Source of the DNA: Aquamicrobium sp.
GTDB taxonomy: Bacteria; Pseudomonadota; Alphaproteobacteria; Rhizobiales; Rhizobiaceae
Length of the DNA stretch: 64,000 bases
Assembly: GCA_019739225.1 (NCBI GenBank)
Contig: JAHHDT010000006.1
Location: 253,823-317,822, forward strand
Reading direction: 5' to 3'
Shown: positions 1-10,094 of the stretch, piece after piece
Position numbering within the stretch: the first letter of the stretch is position 1
Layout of the letters: the number at the start of each line of letters is the position of its first letter
Made by a program: the position numbers and the translations under genes
Notes under the pieces: generated by a model
Seen by the model: only the letters and a program-made list of their open reading frames with translations
What the model was told of the DNA's origin: nothing
Database searches by the model: none

Positions 1-1
1 C

Positions 2-609
<608 letters not shown>

Positions 610-610
<1 letters not shown>

Positions 611-1017
611 TGACGCAAACACGCCGCTGGCAGATACCGCTGGCCGTCGTTCTGGCGATCTACGTCGCGGTGGTCTGGTTCTTCATGCAGCGCCTGCCGG
701 TCGAGGATGGCGAGCGGGACTGGTTCGCCTCGCTGTTTCCGCGCAGCTGGATGGCATGGTCGTTTCCGACCGCGCTGTTCTTCTCGACCATCTTCCTGCT
801 GCTCGCGCTGATGGCGGTGTGGGAATACGCCCGGCCCGGGGGGCACCCCCGTGTCGGCATCCTGCGCTTCGAGACGACGCGCGGCGACCGCCTTTTCGTT
901 TCGCTGCTCGGCAGCGCCTTTATCCATCTCGCTTGGCTTGGGCTGGTCGGGCCCGGCCTGTGGTGGGCACTCGCACTTTCGGTCGTCTACGCCATCGGCG
1001 TGTTTCGATACGTGTAG
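610..1017 (+). CDS. glpU: DUF2160 small integral membrane protein (GlpU-like)
   Basis: A 135-residue protein with three to four hydrophobic segments (for example IPLAVVLAIYVAVVWFF near the N-terminus). It resembles the DUF2160 family, which sits between permease and binding-protein genes of the rhizobial glycerol transporter, where it is called GlpU and has no proven role. I chose the ATG at 610 because the purine-rich GGGGAGGG at 598-605 leaves 4 nt before it; the ATG at 607 would leave only 1 nt. The start overlaps the glpQ stop. It is probably an accessory membrane subunit of the transporter, which is inference from conserved context. Confidence 0.75.
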
Positions 1018-1087
1018 CGCGGGAAACTGCGGATGCGGCACATCTGCGCCGCATCCGGATCGCATTCAAACCCTAGGGAGGAAATCA

Positions 1088-2809
1088 ATGCGACGGCAGC
1101 TTTTGGCATCAACGACAGCAATAGCGCTCCTGGTCGGAGCGGCGCCCGCCTTCGCCGACATGGAAGCGGCGCGGGCATTCCTCGACGCAGAGATCGGCGA
1201 CATGTCCGCGCTCAGCCGCGAGGAACAGGAAGCCGAGATGCAGTGGTTCATCGACGCTGCAGAGCAATTCAAGGGCATGGACATCAAGGTGGTGTCGGAG
1301 ACCATCACCACGCATGAATACGAATCGAAGACCCTGGCCCCGGCATTCGCAGCCATTACCGGCATCAACATCACGCACGATCTGATCGGCGAGGGCGACG
1401 TCGTCGAGAAACTGCAGACGCAGATGCAGTCGGGCGAAAACGTCTATGACGCCTATGTCAACGACTCGGACCTGATCGGCACCCACTGGCGCTACCAGCA
1501 GGCCCGCTCGCTGACCGACTGGATGGCGAACGAGGGCAAGGACGTCACCAACCCGAATCTCGACCTCGACGATTTCATCGGCCTGAAGTTCACCACCGCG
1601 CCGGACGGCGACCTCTACCAATTGCCCGATCAGCAGTTCGCGAACCTCTACTGGTTCCGCTACGACTGGTTCAACGACGAGGCGAACAAGGCCGAGTTCA
1701 AGGAGAAGTATGGCTACGACCTCGGCGTGCCGGTGAACTGGTCGGCCTATGAGGACATCGCAGAGTTCTTCACCGGCCGCGAGATCGACGGCAAGCAGGT
1801 CTATGGCCATATGGACTATGGCAAGAAGGACCCGTCGCTGGGCTGGCGTTTCACCGATGCCTGGCTGTCGATGGCCGGCAACGGCGACAAGGGCCTGCCG
1901 AACGGCCTGCCGGTCGACGAATGGGGCATCAAGGTCGACGAGAACTCGCGCCCCGTCGGCTCCTGCGTGGCGCGCGGCGGCGACACCAACGGCCCGGCTG
2001 CCGTCTATGCGATCCAGAAATATCTGGACTGGATGAAGGCTTACGCGCCGGCCTCGGCCCAGGGCATGACCTTCTCGGAATCCGGACCGGTTCCGGCGCA
2101 GGGCGAGATCGCTCAGCAGATGTTCATGTACACGGCGTTCACAGCCGACATGGTCAAGGACGGGCTGCCGGTGGTCAACGAGGACGGCACGCCGAAGTGG
2201 CGTTTCGCGCCGTCTCCGCATGGCGTCTACTGGAAGGACGGCATGAAGCTCGGCTACCAGGACGTCGGATCTTGGACCATCCTGAAGTCGACGCCCGACG
2301 ATCGCGCCAAGGCCGCCTGGCTCTATGCGCAGTTCGTCGTGTCGAAGACGGTCGACGTCAAGAAGAGCCATGTCGGTCTGACGCTGATCCGGGAATCGAG
2401 CATTCAGCACGAGTCCTTCACCGAGCGCGCGCCCAAGCTCGGCGGCCTGATCGAGTTCTACCGCTCGCCGGCCCGCGTGCAGTGGTCGCCGACCGGCACC
2501 AACGTGCCTGACTATCCGAAGCTGGCTCAGCTCTGGTGGCAGGCGATCGGCGATGCGTCCTCGGGCGCGAAAACCCCGCAGGAAGCGATGGACTCGCTGT
2601 GCGCCGAGCAGGAACGGGTGATGGAGCGCCTGGAGCGCGCAGGCGTGCAGGGCGACATCGGTCCCAAGCTCGCCGAGGAACACGACCTCGAATACTGGAA
2701 CAAGGATGCCGTGGAGAAGGGCAACCTCGCCCCGCAGCTCAAGATCGAGAACGAGAAGGAACAGCCCCAGACCGTCAATTACGACGAGCTGGTCAAGAGC
2801 TGGCAGTAA
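1088..2809 (+). CDS. glpV: ABC transporter substrate-binding protein, GlpV type (glycerol)
   Basis: A 573-residue periplasmic binding protein. Residues 1-23 form a Sec signal peptide ending AFA, with cleavage before Asp24. It is much longer than typical sugar-binding proteins (about 400-450 residues), a feature of the GlpV group of glycerol-binding proteins. The sequence from about residue 60 onward has the extracellular solute-binding fold with many aromatic residues (LYWFRYDWFNDE). The start ATG follows a strong Shine-Dalgarno (AGGGAGG) about 6 nt upstream. It is the last gene of the glp unit and is followed 24 nt later by a strong terminator. Substrate identity is by family and neighbourhood, not tested. 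Confidence 0.85.
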   Translation: MRRQLLASTTAIALLVGAAPAFADMEAARAFLDAEIGDMSALSREEQEAEMQWFIDAAEQFKGMDIKVVSETITTHEYESKTLAPAFAAITGINITHDLIGEGDVVEKLQTQMQSGENVYDAYVNDSDLIGTHWRYQQARSLTDWMANEGKDVTNPNLDLDDFIGLKFTTAPDGDLYQLPDQQFANLYWFRYDWFNDEANKAEFKEKYGYDLGVPVNWSAYEDIAEFFTGREIDGKQVYGHMDYGKKDPSLGWRFTDAWLSMAGNGDKGLPNGLPVDEWGIKVDENSRPVGSCVARGGDTNGPAAVYAIQKYLDWMKAYAPASAQGMTFSESGPVPAQGEIAQQMFMYTAFTADMVKDGLPVVNEDGTPKWRFAPSPHGVYWKDGMKLGYQDVGSWTILKSTPDDRAKAAWLYAQFVVSKTVDVKKSHVGLTLIRESSIQHESFTERAPKLGGLIEFYRSPARVQWSPTGTNVPDYPKLAQLWWQAIGDASSGAKTPQEAMDSLCAEQERVMERLERAGVQGDIGPKLAEEHDLEYWNKDAVEKGNLAPQLKIENEKEQPQTVNYDELVKSWQ

Positions 2810-2833
2810 GATCGAGCTCTCCGATCCAAAGGC

Positions 2834-2865
2834 AGAGGGCCGCTTTTGCGGCCCTCTGTCATTTC
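2834..2865 (+). terminator. Intrinsic terminator of the glp operon
   Basis: A perfect 10-bp GC-rich stem (AGAGGGCCGC at 2834-2843, GCGGCCCTCT at 2848-2857) with a TTTT loop lies 24 nt after the glpV stop. The following tract is only moderately U-rich (GTCATTTCC). Confidence 0.85.
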
Positions 2866-2966
2866 CCCGCCGCGAGCGCCAGGGCATTTCGAGATGAACC
2901 GAAAGCATCCGCAATGCGTAATCCACGCATGGACATGCAATCGATGACTAACGGAACGCCGGTACG

Positions 2967-4424
2967 ATGAGCCATAACAAGCCGGACGGCGACGGAGCGG
3001 TGCTCGTGCTGTTCCGCCACGATCTGCGCGTCGCCGACAACGGCGCGCTGGCGGCGGCCGCGCAGACGGACAAGCCGGTGCTTGCGGCCTATGTGCTGGA
3101 CGAGGAAAGCGAAGGCATGCGCGCGCCCGGCGGCGCGGCTCGCTGGTGGCTGCACCATTCGCTGGCGCGGCTGAGCGAAGACCTCGAAAAGCGCGGGGTC
3201 CGGCTGGTGCTGCGCAGCGGTGCGATGTCAGACGTCGTGGACGATCTGGTCGGCGAAAGCGGCGCCGACACGGTGCTCTGGAATCGCCGCTACCATCCGG
3301 CCGGCGCTTCGGCGGACGCGGCGATGAAAAGTGTGCTGCGCGAGCGCGGGCTTCGGGCGGAAAGCTTCGACGGGCAGCTTCTGCACGAGCCGTCTCGTCT
3401 GCAGACGGGTGCGGGGTCGTTCTACAAGGTGTTCACGCCGTTCTGGAAGGCGATGTCGGCCGGTCCCGATCCGCGCGACCCGATCGATCCACCGCGCAGG
3501 ATCGCGGGCTATGACGGCAAGATCGCCTCGGAGGCGCTTGACGAGCTGTTTCCATTGCCGCGATCACCGAACTGGGCCAAGGCTTTCGGCGAAGTCTGGA
3601 CGCCCGGCGAAGACGGCGCGCATGCGCGGCTTGAAGGCTTCATCTCGGAACGGCTGGACGATTATGCGGATGGCCGCGATTTTCCGGCCGGCGGGTCGAC
3701 CTCGGGGCTGTCGCCGCATCTGGCGCATGGCGAGATTACGCCCTATCAGATATTCGCGGCGTTGCGCGCCGATGCGAAAGAGGTCTCGAGCGCGAACCTT
3801 GCCAAGTTCCGGCAGGAAATCGGCTGGCGCGAGTTCTGCCACCATCTGCTGTTTCACAATCCGGGGCTCTGCGAGCAGAACTTCCAGCCAACCTTCGACG
3901 CCTTTCCATGGAAGTCCGACAAGGAAGCCCTGCATGCGTGGCAGCGCGGCGAGACCGGCTATCCGATCGTCGATGCCGGCATGCGGGAACTCTGGCAGAC
4001 CGGGGTGATGCACAACCGGGTGCGCATGATCGTCGCTTCTTTCCTGACCAAGCATCTGCTGATCGACTGGCGCGAGGGCGAGCGCTGGTTCTGGGACACG
4101 CTGGTGGATGCCGACGCCGCCAGCAATCCGGCAAACTGGCAGTGGGTGGCGGGATCCGGCGCTGATGCGGCGCCCTATTTCCGGATCTTCAATCCGGTGC
4201 TGCAGGGCGAAAAGTTCGATCCCGACGGCAGCTATGTCCGAAGCTTCGTGCCCGAGCTGGACAAACTTCCCGATCGATACCTGCACAAGCCATGGGATGC
4301 ACCGGACAAGGTGCTGGCAGACGCCGGCGTGGAACTCGGCCGAACCTATCCCAAGCCTGTGGTCGACCACGCGTCTGCAAGAAAACGCGCCCTTGCGTCA
4401 TACGACGCGGCCAAAGAAGCGTAG
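2967..4424 (+). CDS. phr: Deoxyribodipyrimidine photolyase (class I CPD)
   Basis: A 485-residue flavoprotein that repairs cyclobutane pyrimidine dimers in DNA using blue light. The N-terminal alpha/beta antenna domain (residues about 8-135) starts VLVLFRHDLRVADNGAL. The C-terminal helical FAD-binding domain (about 200-480) carries conserved stretches: SGLSPHLAHGEI, FRQEIGWREFCHHL, GYPIVDAGMRELW and ASNPANWQWVAGSG. Length is normal for the family (about 470-485). It stands alone between the glp terminator and the inositol transporter, with about 160 bp of upstream DNA, and shows no link to either operon. A photoreceptor cryptochrome role is the alternative, but the conserved repair-type core favours photolyase. 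Confidence 0.93.
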   Translation: MSHNKPDGDGAVLVLFRHDLRVADNGALAAAAQTDKPVLAAYVLDEESEGMRAPGGAARWWLHHSLARLSEDLEKRGVRLVLRSGAMSDVVDDLVGESGADTVLWNRRYHPAGASADAAMKSVLRERGLRAESFDGQLLHEPSRLQTGAGSFYKVFTPFWKAMSAGPDPRDPIDPPRRIAGYDGKIASEALDELFPLPRSPNWAKAFGEVWTPGEDGAHARLEGFISERLDDYADGRDFPAGGSTSGLSPHLAHGEITPYQIFAALRADAKEVSSANLAKFRQEIGWREFCHHLLFHNPGLCEQNFQPTFDAFPWKSDKEALHAWQRGETGYPIVDAGMRELWQTGVMHNRVRMIVASFLTKHLLIDWREGERWFWDTLVDADAASNPANWQWVAGSGADAAPYFRIFNPVLQGEKFDPDGSYVRSFVPELDKLPDRYLHKPWDAPDKVLADAGVELGRTYPKPVVDHASARKRALASYDAAKEA

Positions 4425-4746
4425 TAGGCCATCAGGGGCCGTTTTGCCGCCCCGCTCCAAATTCTCGACTCCTGCGGCAGCCGAGCCGCTTCGCCCATCG
4501 CTATCGGGGCAAAGAACCCGTCGTCTCGCGCACGGGTGAAACGCCCCTTGACGTTCCGGCTCAATATGGAATAAATATTTCATACTGACTGAATATGGCG
4601 CGAACATTCTGAAATGGGCGATCCGGGGGAGGAATTGCCATTCCGGCTTCGCCAGTCGAGCCACGAAAGACAGGTCTGCCGTCAGGCGGCAGGTCTCCGG
4701 CAATAAAATCGGTGCAGCCGGACACCGAATGTGGAGGAGAACGACA
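4425..4746. other. Intergenic region upstream of the sugar ABC operon
   Basis: 322 bp without a gene. It contains the IolR-like palindrome at 4561-4588, which leaves roughly 160 nt between operator and start codon. Within that stretch there is a perfect 6-bp hairpin (CTGCCG 4676-4681, CGGCAG 4687-4692, loop TCAGG), so the transcript may have a structured leader. I see no reliable promoter boxes and no open frame with a ribosome-binding site. Confidence 0.5.
4561..4588. promoter_or_regulatory. Candidate IolR operator upstream of the inositol transporter
   Basis: An AT-rich near-palindrome in GC-rich DNA with the core GGAA (4568-4571)-N6-TTTC (4578-4581). Its left arm TCAATATGGAATA is the exact reverse complement of 13 bases at 10979-10991 in front of iolC. 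GGAA-N6-TTCC is, as I recall, the motif reported for the Sinorhizobium meliloti RpiR-type repressor IolR. A degenerate second element (GAAT-N11-ATTC) begins at 4591. Confidence 0.7.
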
Positions 4747-5688
4747 ATGAGGAAGCTTCTATTGGCGCTCGGGCTGGCCGTTGCGACGGCCGCAGGAGCC
4801 GCCGGCACGGCGCAGGCCGAAGGCGAGCGGTTCGTTTTCGTCAGCCATGCGCCGGATTCCGATTCATGGTGGAACACGATCAAGAATGCGCTGAACGTCG
4901 CCGCCGAGCAGATGGACGTGACGGTCGAATACCGCAATCCACCGACGGGCGACATCGCCGATATGGCGCGCATCATCGAGCAGGCCGCTGCCTCGAGCCC
5001 GAACGGCATCGTCACCTCGATCGCTGACATCAATGCGCTGGAGGGACCGATCAGCGATGCGGTGGCGAAGGGCATTCCGGTGATTACCGTCAATTCCGGT
5101 ACGGTCGAGCAATCGAAGCAGCTGGGCGCGATGCTGCATATCGGCCAGCCGGAATATGACGCGGGAAAGGGCGCCGGCGAGCGCGCTAAAGAGGCGGGCG
5201 TTACCAAGTTCGTCTGCGTGAATCACTACATCACCAACCCGGCCTCAGTAGAACGCTGCCAGGGCTTCGCGGACGCGCTCGGCGTCGAGCTTGGCAACCA
5301 GATGATCGATTCCGGCATCGACCCGGCCGAGGTGAAGAACAAGGTACTCGCCCATCTGCGCGCCAATGCCGACACCAACGGCATTCTGACACTGGGACCA
5401 AACTCGGCGGAGCCGACGCTGGCAGCCCTTCAGGAGAACGGCATGGCTGGCGAGGTCTTCTTTGCGACCTTCGACCTGTCGCAGGGCATCTCGGAGGGTA
5501 TCAAGGCCGACGTTATCGACTTCGCCATCGACCAGCAGCCCTATCTGCAAGGTTATCTGCCGATCGTGCTCCTGACCAACTATGCCCGCTACGGCGTGAT
5601 CCCGCCGAACTCGATCAATTCGGGTCCGGGCTACATCACCAAGGACAATATCGAGCAGGTCGAGGCGCTGGCGGGCGAATACCGCTGA
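4747..5688 (+). CDS. Sugar ABC transporter substrate-binding protein (probable myo-inositol)
   Basis: A 313-residue periplasmic binding protein of the ribose/inositol type (peripla_BP_4 fold). Residues 1-24 are a Sec signal peptide ending AQA. The mature part starts FVFVSHAPDSDSWWNTIKN, typical of the sugar-binding beta-strand 1 and helix 1. I start it at the ATG at 4747, which has GGAGGAGA about 7 nt upstream. Permease and ATPase genes follow. The IolR-like operator upstream and the downstream idhA-iol genes make myo-inositol, or a related cyclitol, the best guess for the ligand. Rhizobial fructose (FrcB) proteins have a similar fold, so sequence alone does not settle the substrate. Confidence 0.85.
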   Translation: MRKLLLALGLAVATAAGAAGTAQAEGERFVFVSHAPDSDSWWNTIKNALNVAAEQMDVTVEYRNPPTGDIADMARIIEQAAASSPNGIVTSIADINALEGPISDAVAKGIPVITVNSGTVEQSKQLGAMLHIGQPEYDAGKGAGERAKEAGVTKFVCVNHYITNPASVERCQGFADALGVELGNQMIDSGIDPAEVKNKVLAHLRANADTNGILTLGPNSAEPTLAALQENGMAGEVFFATFDLSQGISEGIKADVIDFAIDQQPYLQGYLPIVLLTNYARYGVIPPNSINSGPGYITKDNIEQVEALAGEYR

Positions 5689-5817
5689 GCCGCTGAACTC
5701 GTGCCGGGGGTGGATGCGTCCCCGGCCCTGAATCCGGATCGAAACGACTTTGAATGTGCCAGACATGTGGGTCTACGCGCCTGGTCGATGGCGCGTGGGC
5801 GATCGAGGGAGCGAAAG

Positions 5818-6966
5818 ATGAGCGAGAGCGTCCAGCCAAGCGCGCAAGGCGCGCCCGGCCAGCCACCCGAGAGAGACGAGCGGGTTCGCGAGGTCTCGCG
5901 CTTCCGCAAGGCGCTGGTCCGTCCCGAACTGGGCGCCATCTGCGGGGTAATCCTCGTCTTCGTCTATTTCCTCATGGTCGCCCGCGACACCGGCATGTTC
6001 AGCGCCGAGGGCGTCATGAACTGGGGCGTTGTCTCGGCGCAATTCATGATCATCGCCGTCGGCGCCTGCCTGCTGATGATCGCCGGCGAGTTCGATCTTT
6101 CGGTGGGCTCGATGATCGGCTTTTCCGGCATCGTCATAGCGCTGCTTTCGGTCACCTATGGATGGCCGATGTGGGCGGCGATCATCGCCGCCTTCCTGCT
6201 GGCTATGGCGATCGGCTGGGTGAATGGATTTCTCGTCATCAGAACCGGCCTGCCGTCCTTCATCGTGACGCTGGCGTTTCTCTACATCCTGCGCGGGCTG
6301 ACGATCTTCATTTCGATCTCGACGACGCGCCAGACGATCATCGGCGGCGTCAAGGAGGCAGCCGAGGGCGACTGGCTGGCGGCGCTGTTCGGCGGCAAGA
6401 TCCTCGGCGGGCTGTTCGTATGGCTCGCCGACATCGGGGTGATCGGCAAGTTCGTGGCCGGAACGCGCGCCGGCCAGCCGGTGATCGACGGCATTCCCAT
6501 GTTGATGGTCTGGGCGCTGGCGCTCATCATCTTCGCGCATGTGCTTCTGACCCGCACCCAGTTCGGCAACTGGATCTTCGCCGCCGGCGGCGACGCACAG
6601 GCTGCGCGCTATGTCGGCGTGCCGGTGAACCGGGTAAAGATCCTGATGTTCGTGTTCACCGCATTCTGCGCCACGGTCTTCGCAACCTGCCAGGTGCTGG
6701 AGTTCGGCTCGGCGGCGGCCGACCGTGGTCTCCTGAAGGAGTTCGAGGCGATCATCTCCGTGGTCATCGGCGGCGCACTGCTGACCGGCGGCTACGGTTC
6801 GGTGATCGGGGCGGCCTTCGGCGCGCTGATCTTCGGGGTGGTGCAGCAGGGCCTGTTCTTCGCCGGCGTCGAAAGCTCGCTGTTCCGGGTCTTCCTCGGT
6901 GTCATCCTGCTACTCGCGGTGGTGCTCAACACCTATATCCGCCGCCTCATCACGGGGGAGCGCTGA
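5818..6966 (+). CDS. Sugar ABC transporter permease (RbsC/IatP-like)
   Basis: A 382-residue inner-membrane permease of the BPD_transp_2 family. A charged cytosolic N-terminus of about 40 residues precedes eight to ten hydrophobic segments. The family signature region is recognisable: [15 protein letters not shown] near residues 90-104, and [20 protein letters not shown] toward the C-terminus. The ATG at 5818 follows GAGGGAGCGAAAG; an upstream in-frame GTG at 5701 lacks a convincing ribosome site and would add a non-hydrophobic stretch encoded by the intergenic gap. It lies 129 nt after the binding-protein gene and one base before the ATPase start. It probably works as a homodimer carrying inositol across the membrane. 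Confidence 0.88.
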   Translation: MSESVQPSAQGAPGQPPERDERVREVSRFRKALVRPELGAICGVILVFVYFLMVARDTGMFSAEGVMNWGVVSAQFMIIAVGACLLMIAGEFDLSVGSMIGFSGIVIALLSVTYGWPMWAAIIAAFLLAMAIGWVNGFLVIRTGLPSFIVTLAFLYILRGLTIFISISTTRQTIIGGVKEAAEGDWLAALFGGKILGGLFVWLADIGVIGKFVAGTRAGQPVIDGIPMLMVWALALIIFAHVLLTRTQFGNWIFAAGGDAQAARYVGVPVNRVKILMFVFTAFCATVFATCQVLEFGSAAADRGLLKEFEAIISVVIGGALLTGGYGSVIGAAFGALIFGVVQQGLFFAGVESSLFRVFLGVILLLAVVLNTYIRRLITGER

Positions 6967-6967
6967 A

Positions 6968-7750
<783 letters not shown>

Positions 7751-7787
7751 GGCTTACCCGCCTGAAAGCATGGATGAAAAACCGGAT

Positions 7788-7814
7788 GGGGACGCGGGTC
7801 GCGTCCCCCGTTTT
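7788..7814 (+). terminator. Hairpin terminator between transporter ATPase and idhA
   Basis: A perfect 9-bp stem (GGGGACGCG 7788-7796, CGCGTCCCC 7800-7808) with a GGT loop is followed by CGTTTT. It ends just 15 nt before the idhA start codon, so idhA transcription must read through it or start in the short gap. Confidence 0.75.
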
Positions 7815-7829
7815 GCGAGCAGAAAGCAG

Positions 7830-8819
7830 ATGACACTATCTTTCGCCCTTCTTGGCGCCGGCCGCATCGGCAAGGTCCATGCCCGTGCCGTCGCCTCCAA
7901 CGACAAGGCGCGGCTTATCGCTGTCGCCGATGCCTTTCCCGATGTCGCCCAGGAGCTCGCCGCCGCCCATGGCGCGGCGGTCCGGAGCATCGAGGCGATC
8001 GAACGGGCGGACGATGTCGATGCCGTCATCATCTGCACGCCGACCGACACGCATGCCGACCTGATCGAGCGGTTCGCGCGCGCCGGCAAGGCCGTGTTCT
8101 GCGAAAAACCGGTCGATCTCGACATCGGCCGCGTGGAGCAGTGCCTGTCGGTGGTGGAGCAGACCGGCGCCACGCTGATGGTCGGTTTCAACCGACGCTT
8201 CGACCCGCATTTCAGGGCCGTGCGGCAGGCGATCGATGATGGCGCGGTCGGGGCTGTGGAGATGGTGACGATCACGTCGCGCGACCCCGGCCTGCCGCCG
8301 CTGGACTACATCCCGCGTTCCGGCGGCATCTTCCGCGACATGACGATCCACGATTTCGACATGGCGCGCTTCCTGCTGGGCGAGGAGCCGGTGATGGTGA
8401 GCGCCAGCGCCTCCGTGCTCGTTGACGAAAGGGTGGGCGAACTCGGTGACTATGACAGCGTCAGCGTGATCCTGACGACGGCGTTGGGCCGTCAGTGCAC
8501 GATCTCCAATTCGCGCCGCGCGACATACGGCTACGACCAGCGCATCGAGGTGCTCGGCTCGAAGGGCATGGTGGCGGCGGAAAACCAGCGACCGGTCTCG
8601 ATCGAAGTGGCAAATGCCGCGGGCTATACGCGGCCGCCGCTGCACGATTTCTTCATGACCCGATACACCGAGGCCTACGCCAACGAGATCGCGGCCTTCA
8701 TTGCGACCGTTACGGAAGGCAAGGCGCCTTCGCCGAGCGGGGCGGACGGGCTTGCGGCGCTGCGGCTCGCGGACGCGGCGCTGACCTCTGCCAGGGAAGG
8801 CCGCACTGTCCGACTGTAG
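7830..8819 (+). CDS. idhA: Inositol 2-dehydrogenase
   Basis: A 329-residue NAD-dependent enzyme of the Gfo/Idh/MocA family. It oxidises myo-inositol to 2-keto-myo-inositol, the first step of the pathway. The Rossmann motif GAGRIG is at residues 9-14. The catalytic lysine is Lys93 in the EKP motif, and the conserved D-x3-H pair is Asp170 and His174 (GGIFRDMTIHDFD). I start at the ATG at 7830, preceded by AGAAAG. An in-frame ATG at 7770 would place the terminator stem-loop inside the coding region and add residues unlike the family N-terminus. It sits between the inositol transporter and the iol operon and converges with the next gene on the minus strand. Confidence 0.88.
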   Translation: MTLSFALLGAGRIGKVHARAVASNDKARLIAVADAFPDVAQELAAAHGAAVRSIEAIERADDVDAVIICTPTDTHADLIERFARAGKAVFCEKPVDLDIGRVEQCLSVVEQTGATLMVGFNRRFDPHFRAVRQAIDDGAVGAVEMVTITSRDPGLPPLDYIPRSGGIFRDMTIHDFDMARFLLGEEPVMVSASASVLVDERVGELGDYDSVSVILTTALGRQCTISNSRRATYGYDQRIEVLGSKGMVAAENQRPVSIEVANAAGYTRPPLHDFFMTRYTEAYANEIAAFIATVTEGKAPSPSGADGLAALRLADAALTSAREGRTVRL

Positions 8820-8837
8820 CCGTGTGGTACCGCCGGT

Positions 8838-9968
8838 CTATGCGGCGGGGTGGGCGACGTCGATCCAGCGCCGTTCGGCATGCGAGCGGGCCATGGCATG
8901 CACGGTACGCTCGATCTCCAGGCCCCTATCGAAGTCGATGACGCGAGCGCCCCCGCCGGAAAGGCAAGTGATCAACTCGTGGCATTCGATGGTCTTGAGG
9001 TCGTTGAACCCCAGCCCATGGCCCGGCGCGGGCACGAACTGCCCATAGGGTTCGTGCCGGGGCGCGCTGAGGATGGTGCGGAAGCCCTGTTCGACGGCAG
9101 GATCGGCGGTGAGATAGAGCTGCACCTCGTTGAAGCGCTCCTGATCGAACAGGATGGTGCCCTTCGAGCCGAAGATCTGGATCGCGAGACGGCCCTTGCG
9201 GCCCCATGCCGAACGGCTGACCTGCAAGGTGGCCGGGATGCCGCTTTCGAGCTGCATCAGCGCGGAGGCGATGTCGTACGTTTGGACGGCGCGCCGCCCG
9301 CCGCCCTGCACCGGTCGGTCTGGATAGGGCATCGACATGTTGCAGACCACGCGCGCGACGCGGCCGAACAGGACCGAAACGATGGAGAGCGGATGCACCG
9401 CGAAATCGTCGAGCGCGCCGTAGCCGGACCTGGCTTCATGTTTCCAGAAGAACATGGCTTCGGGATCCGCCATGAAGTCCTCGTCCATCTCGATGCGCAA
9501 CTGTGCGATCGCGCCGATTGCGCCATCAGCGAGCAGGCGGCTTATATGCCGCATCGCGGGGCTCTGGATGTAGTTGTAGCCAAGCACCGCAATCTTGCCG
9601 CTCGCCCGCGCTGCCAGTGTCATGCGCTCGGCATCGGCAAAAGCGGGCGCCATCGGTTTCTCGCACCAGACATGCTTGCCGGCTTCGAGGGCCGCGATTA
9701 CCATTTCGGGATGGAATTCATTGGGTGCGGCAATCGACACGACATCGACCTGCGGATCGGCGACGACGGTGCGCCAGTCGTCGGTCGACCGGGCAAATCC
9801 GAACTCGTCGGCGCGCCGCCGTGCCAGATCGGCATCGACCTCGGCGAGATGGGCAAGGGTGATTGCCGGCATGTCGGGGAAGATGGTGCCGACCGCCTTC
9901 CAGGCGAGCGTGTGGCATTTGCCCATGAAACCGGTGCCGATCAGGCCCACGCCGATATTCGCAACCAT
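8838..9968 (-). CDS. Gfo/Idh/MocA-family oxidoreductase
   Basis: A 376-residue NAD(P)-dependent oxidoreductase. GTGFMG at residues 11-16 binds the nucleotide, and a CEKPM motif supplies the likely catalytic lysine. The start at 9968 is chosen for its Shine-Dalgarno GGGAGAG about 4 nt upstream; an ATG at 9980 lacks one. It is transcribed divergently from iolR and the shared 126-bp region carries IolR-like sites. S. meliloti has, as I recall, an oxidoreductase gene (SMc01163) in the same place and under IolR control. Likely substrates are inositol stereoisomers (scyllo- or D-chiro-inositol) or a keto-inositol; this is inference, and the sequence does not fix it. Confidence 0.82.
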   Translation of the reverse strand: MVANIGVGLIGTGFMGKCHTLAWKAVGTIFPDMPAITLAHLAEVDADLARRRADEFGFARSTDDWRTVVADPQVDVVSIAAPNEFHPEMVIAALEAGKHVWCEKPMAPAFADAERMTLAARASGKIAVLGYNYIQSPAMRHISRLLADGAIGAIAQLRIEMDEDFMADPEAMFFWKHEARSGYGALDDFAVHPLSIVSVLFGRVARVVCNMSMPYPDRPVQGGGRRAVQTYDIASALMQLESGIPATLQVSRSAWGRKGRLAIQIFGSKGTILFDQERFNEVQLYLTADPAVEQGFRTILSAPRHEPYGQFVPAPGHGLGFNDLKTIECHELITCLSGGGARVIDFDRGLEIERTVHAMARSHAERRWIDVAHPAA

Positions 9969-9997
9969 GCTCTCTCCCATCGCTTGGCAAGCTGATG

Positions 9998-10044
9998 CGA
10001 ATGATTTAGTCTATTTTTGTCAAAAATGGAATGTTTAGTTCATT
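9998..10044. promoter_or_regulatory. Candidate tandem IolR sites in the oxidoreductase/iolR divergent promoter
   Basis: Two imperfect direct copies whose cores start 30 bp apart: CGAATGATTTAGTC from 9998 and GGAATGTTTAGTTC from 10028. The second fits GGAA-N6-(G)TTC and is flanked by AATGGAA/GTTCATT arms; the first is more degenerate. The position between divergent starts (9968 and 10095) fits autoregulation of iolR plus control of the oxidoreductase. Confidence 0.55.
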
Positions 10045-10094
10045 GGCGCCAGCGCGGCGCTTAACTGCCTGTGAGGCCGGGAGACGACACTGGG

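Noticed and set aside
1109-2926. A 605-codon minus-strand frame opposite glpV
   Set aside because: No ribosome site, no domain, and the plus-strand binding protein has a signal peptide and family features.
7770-7829. An upstream start codon for idhA at 7770
   Set aside because: It would place the strong terminator inside the coding region and add residues not found in the family.
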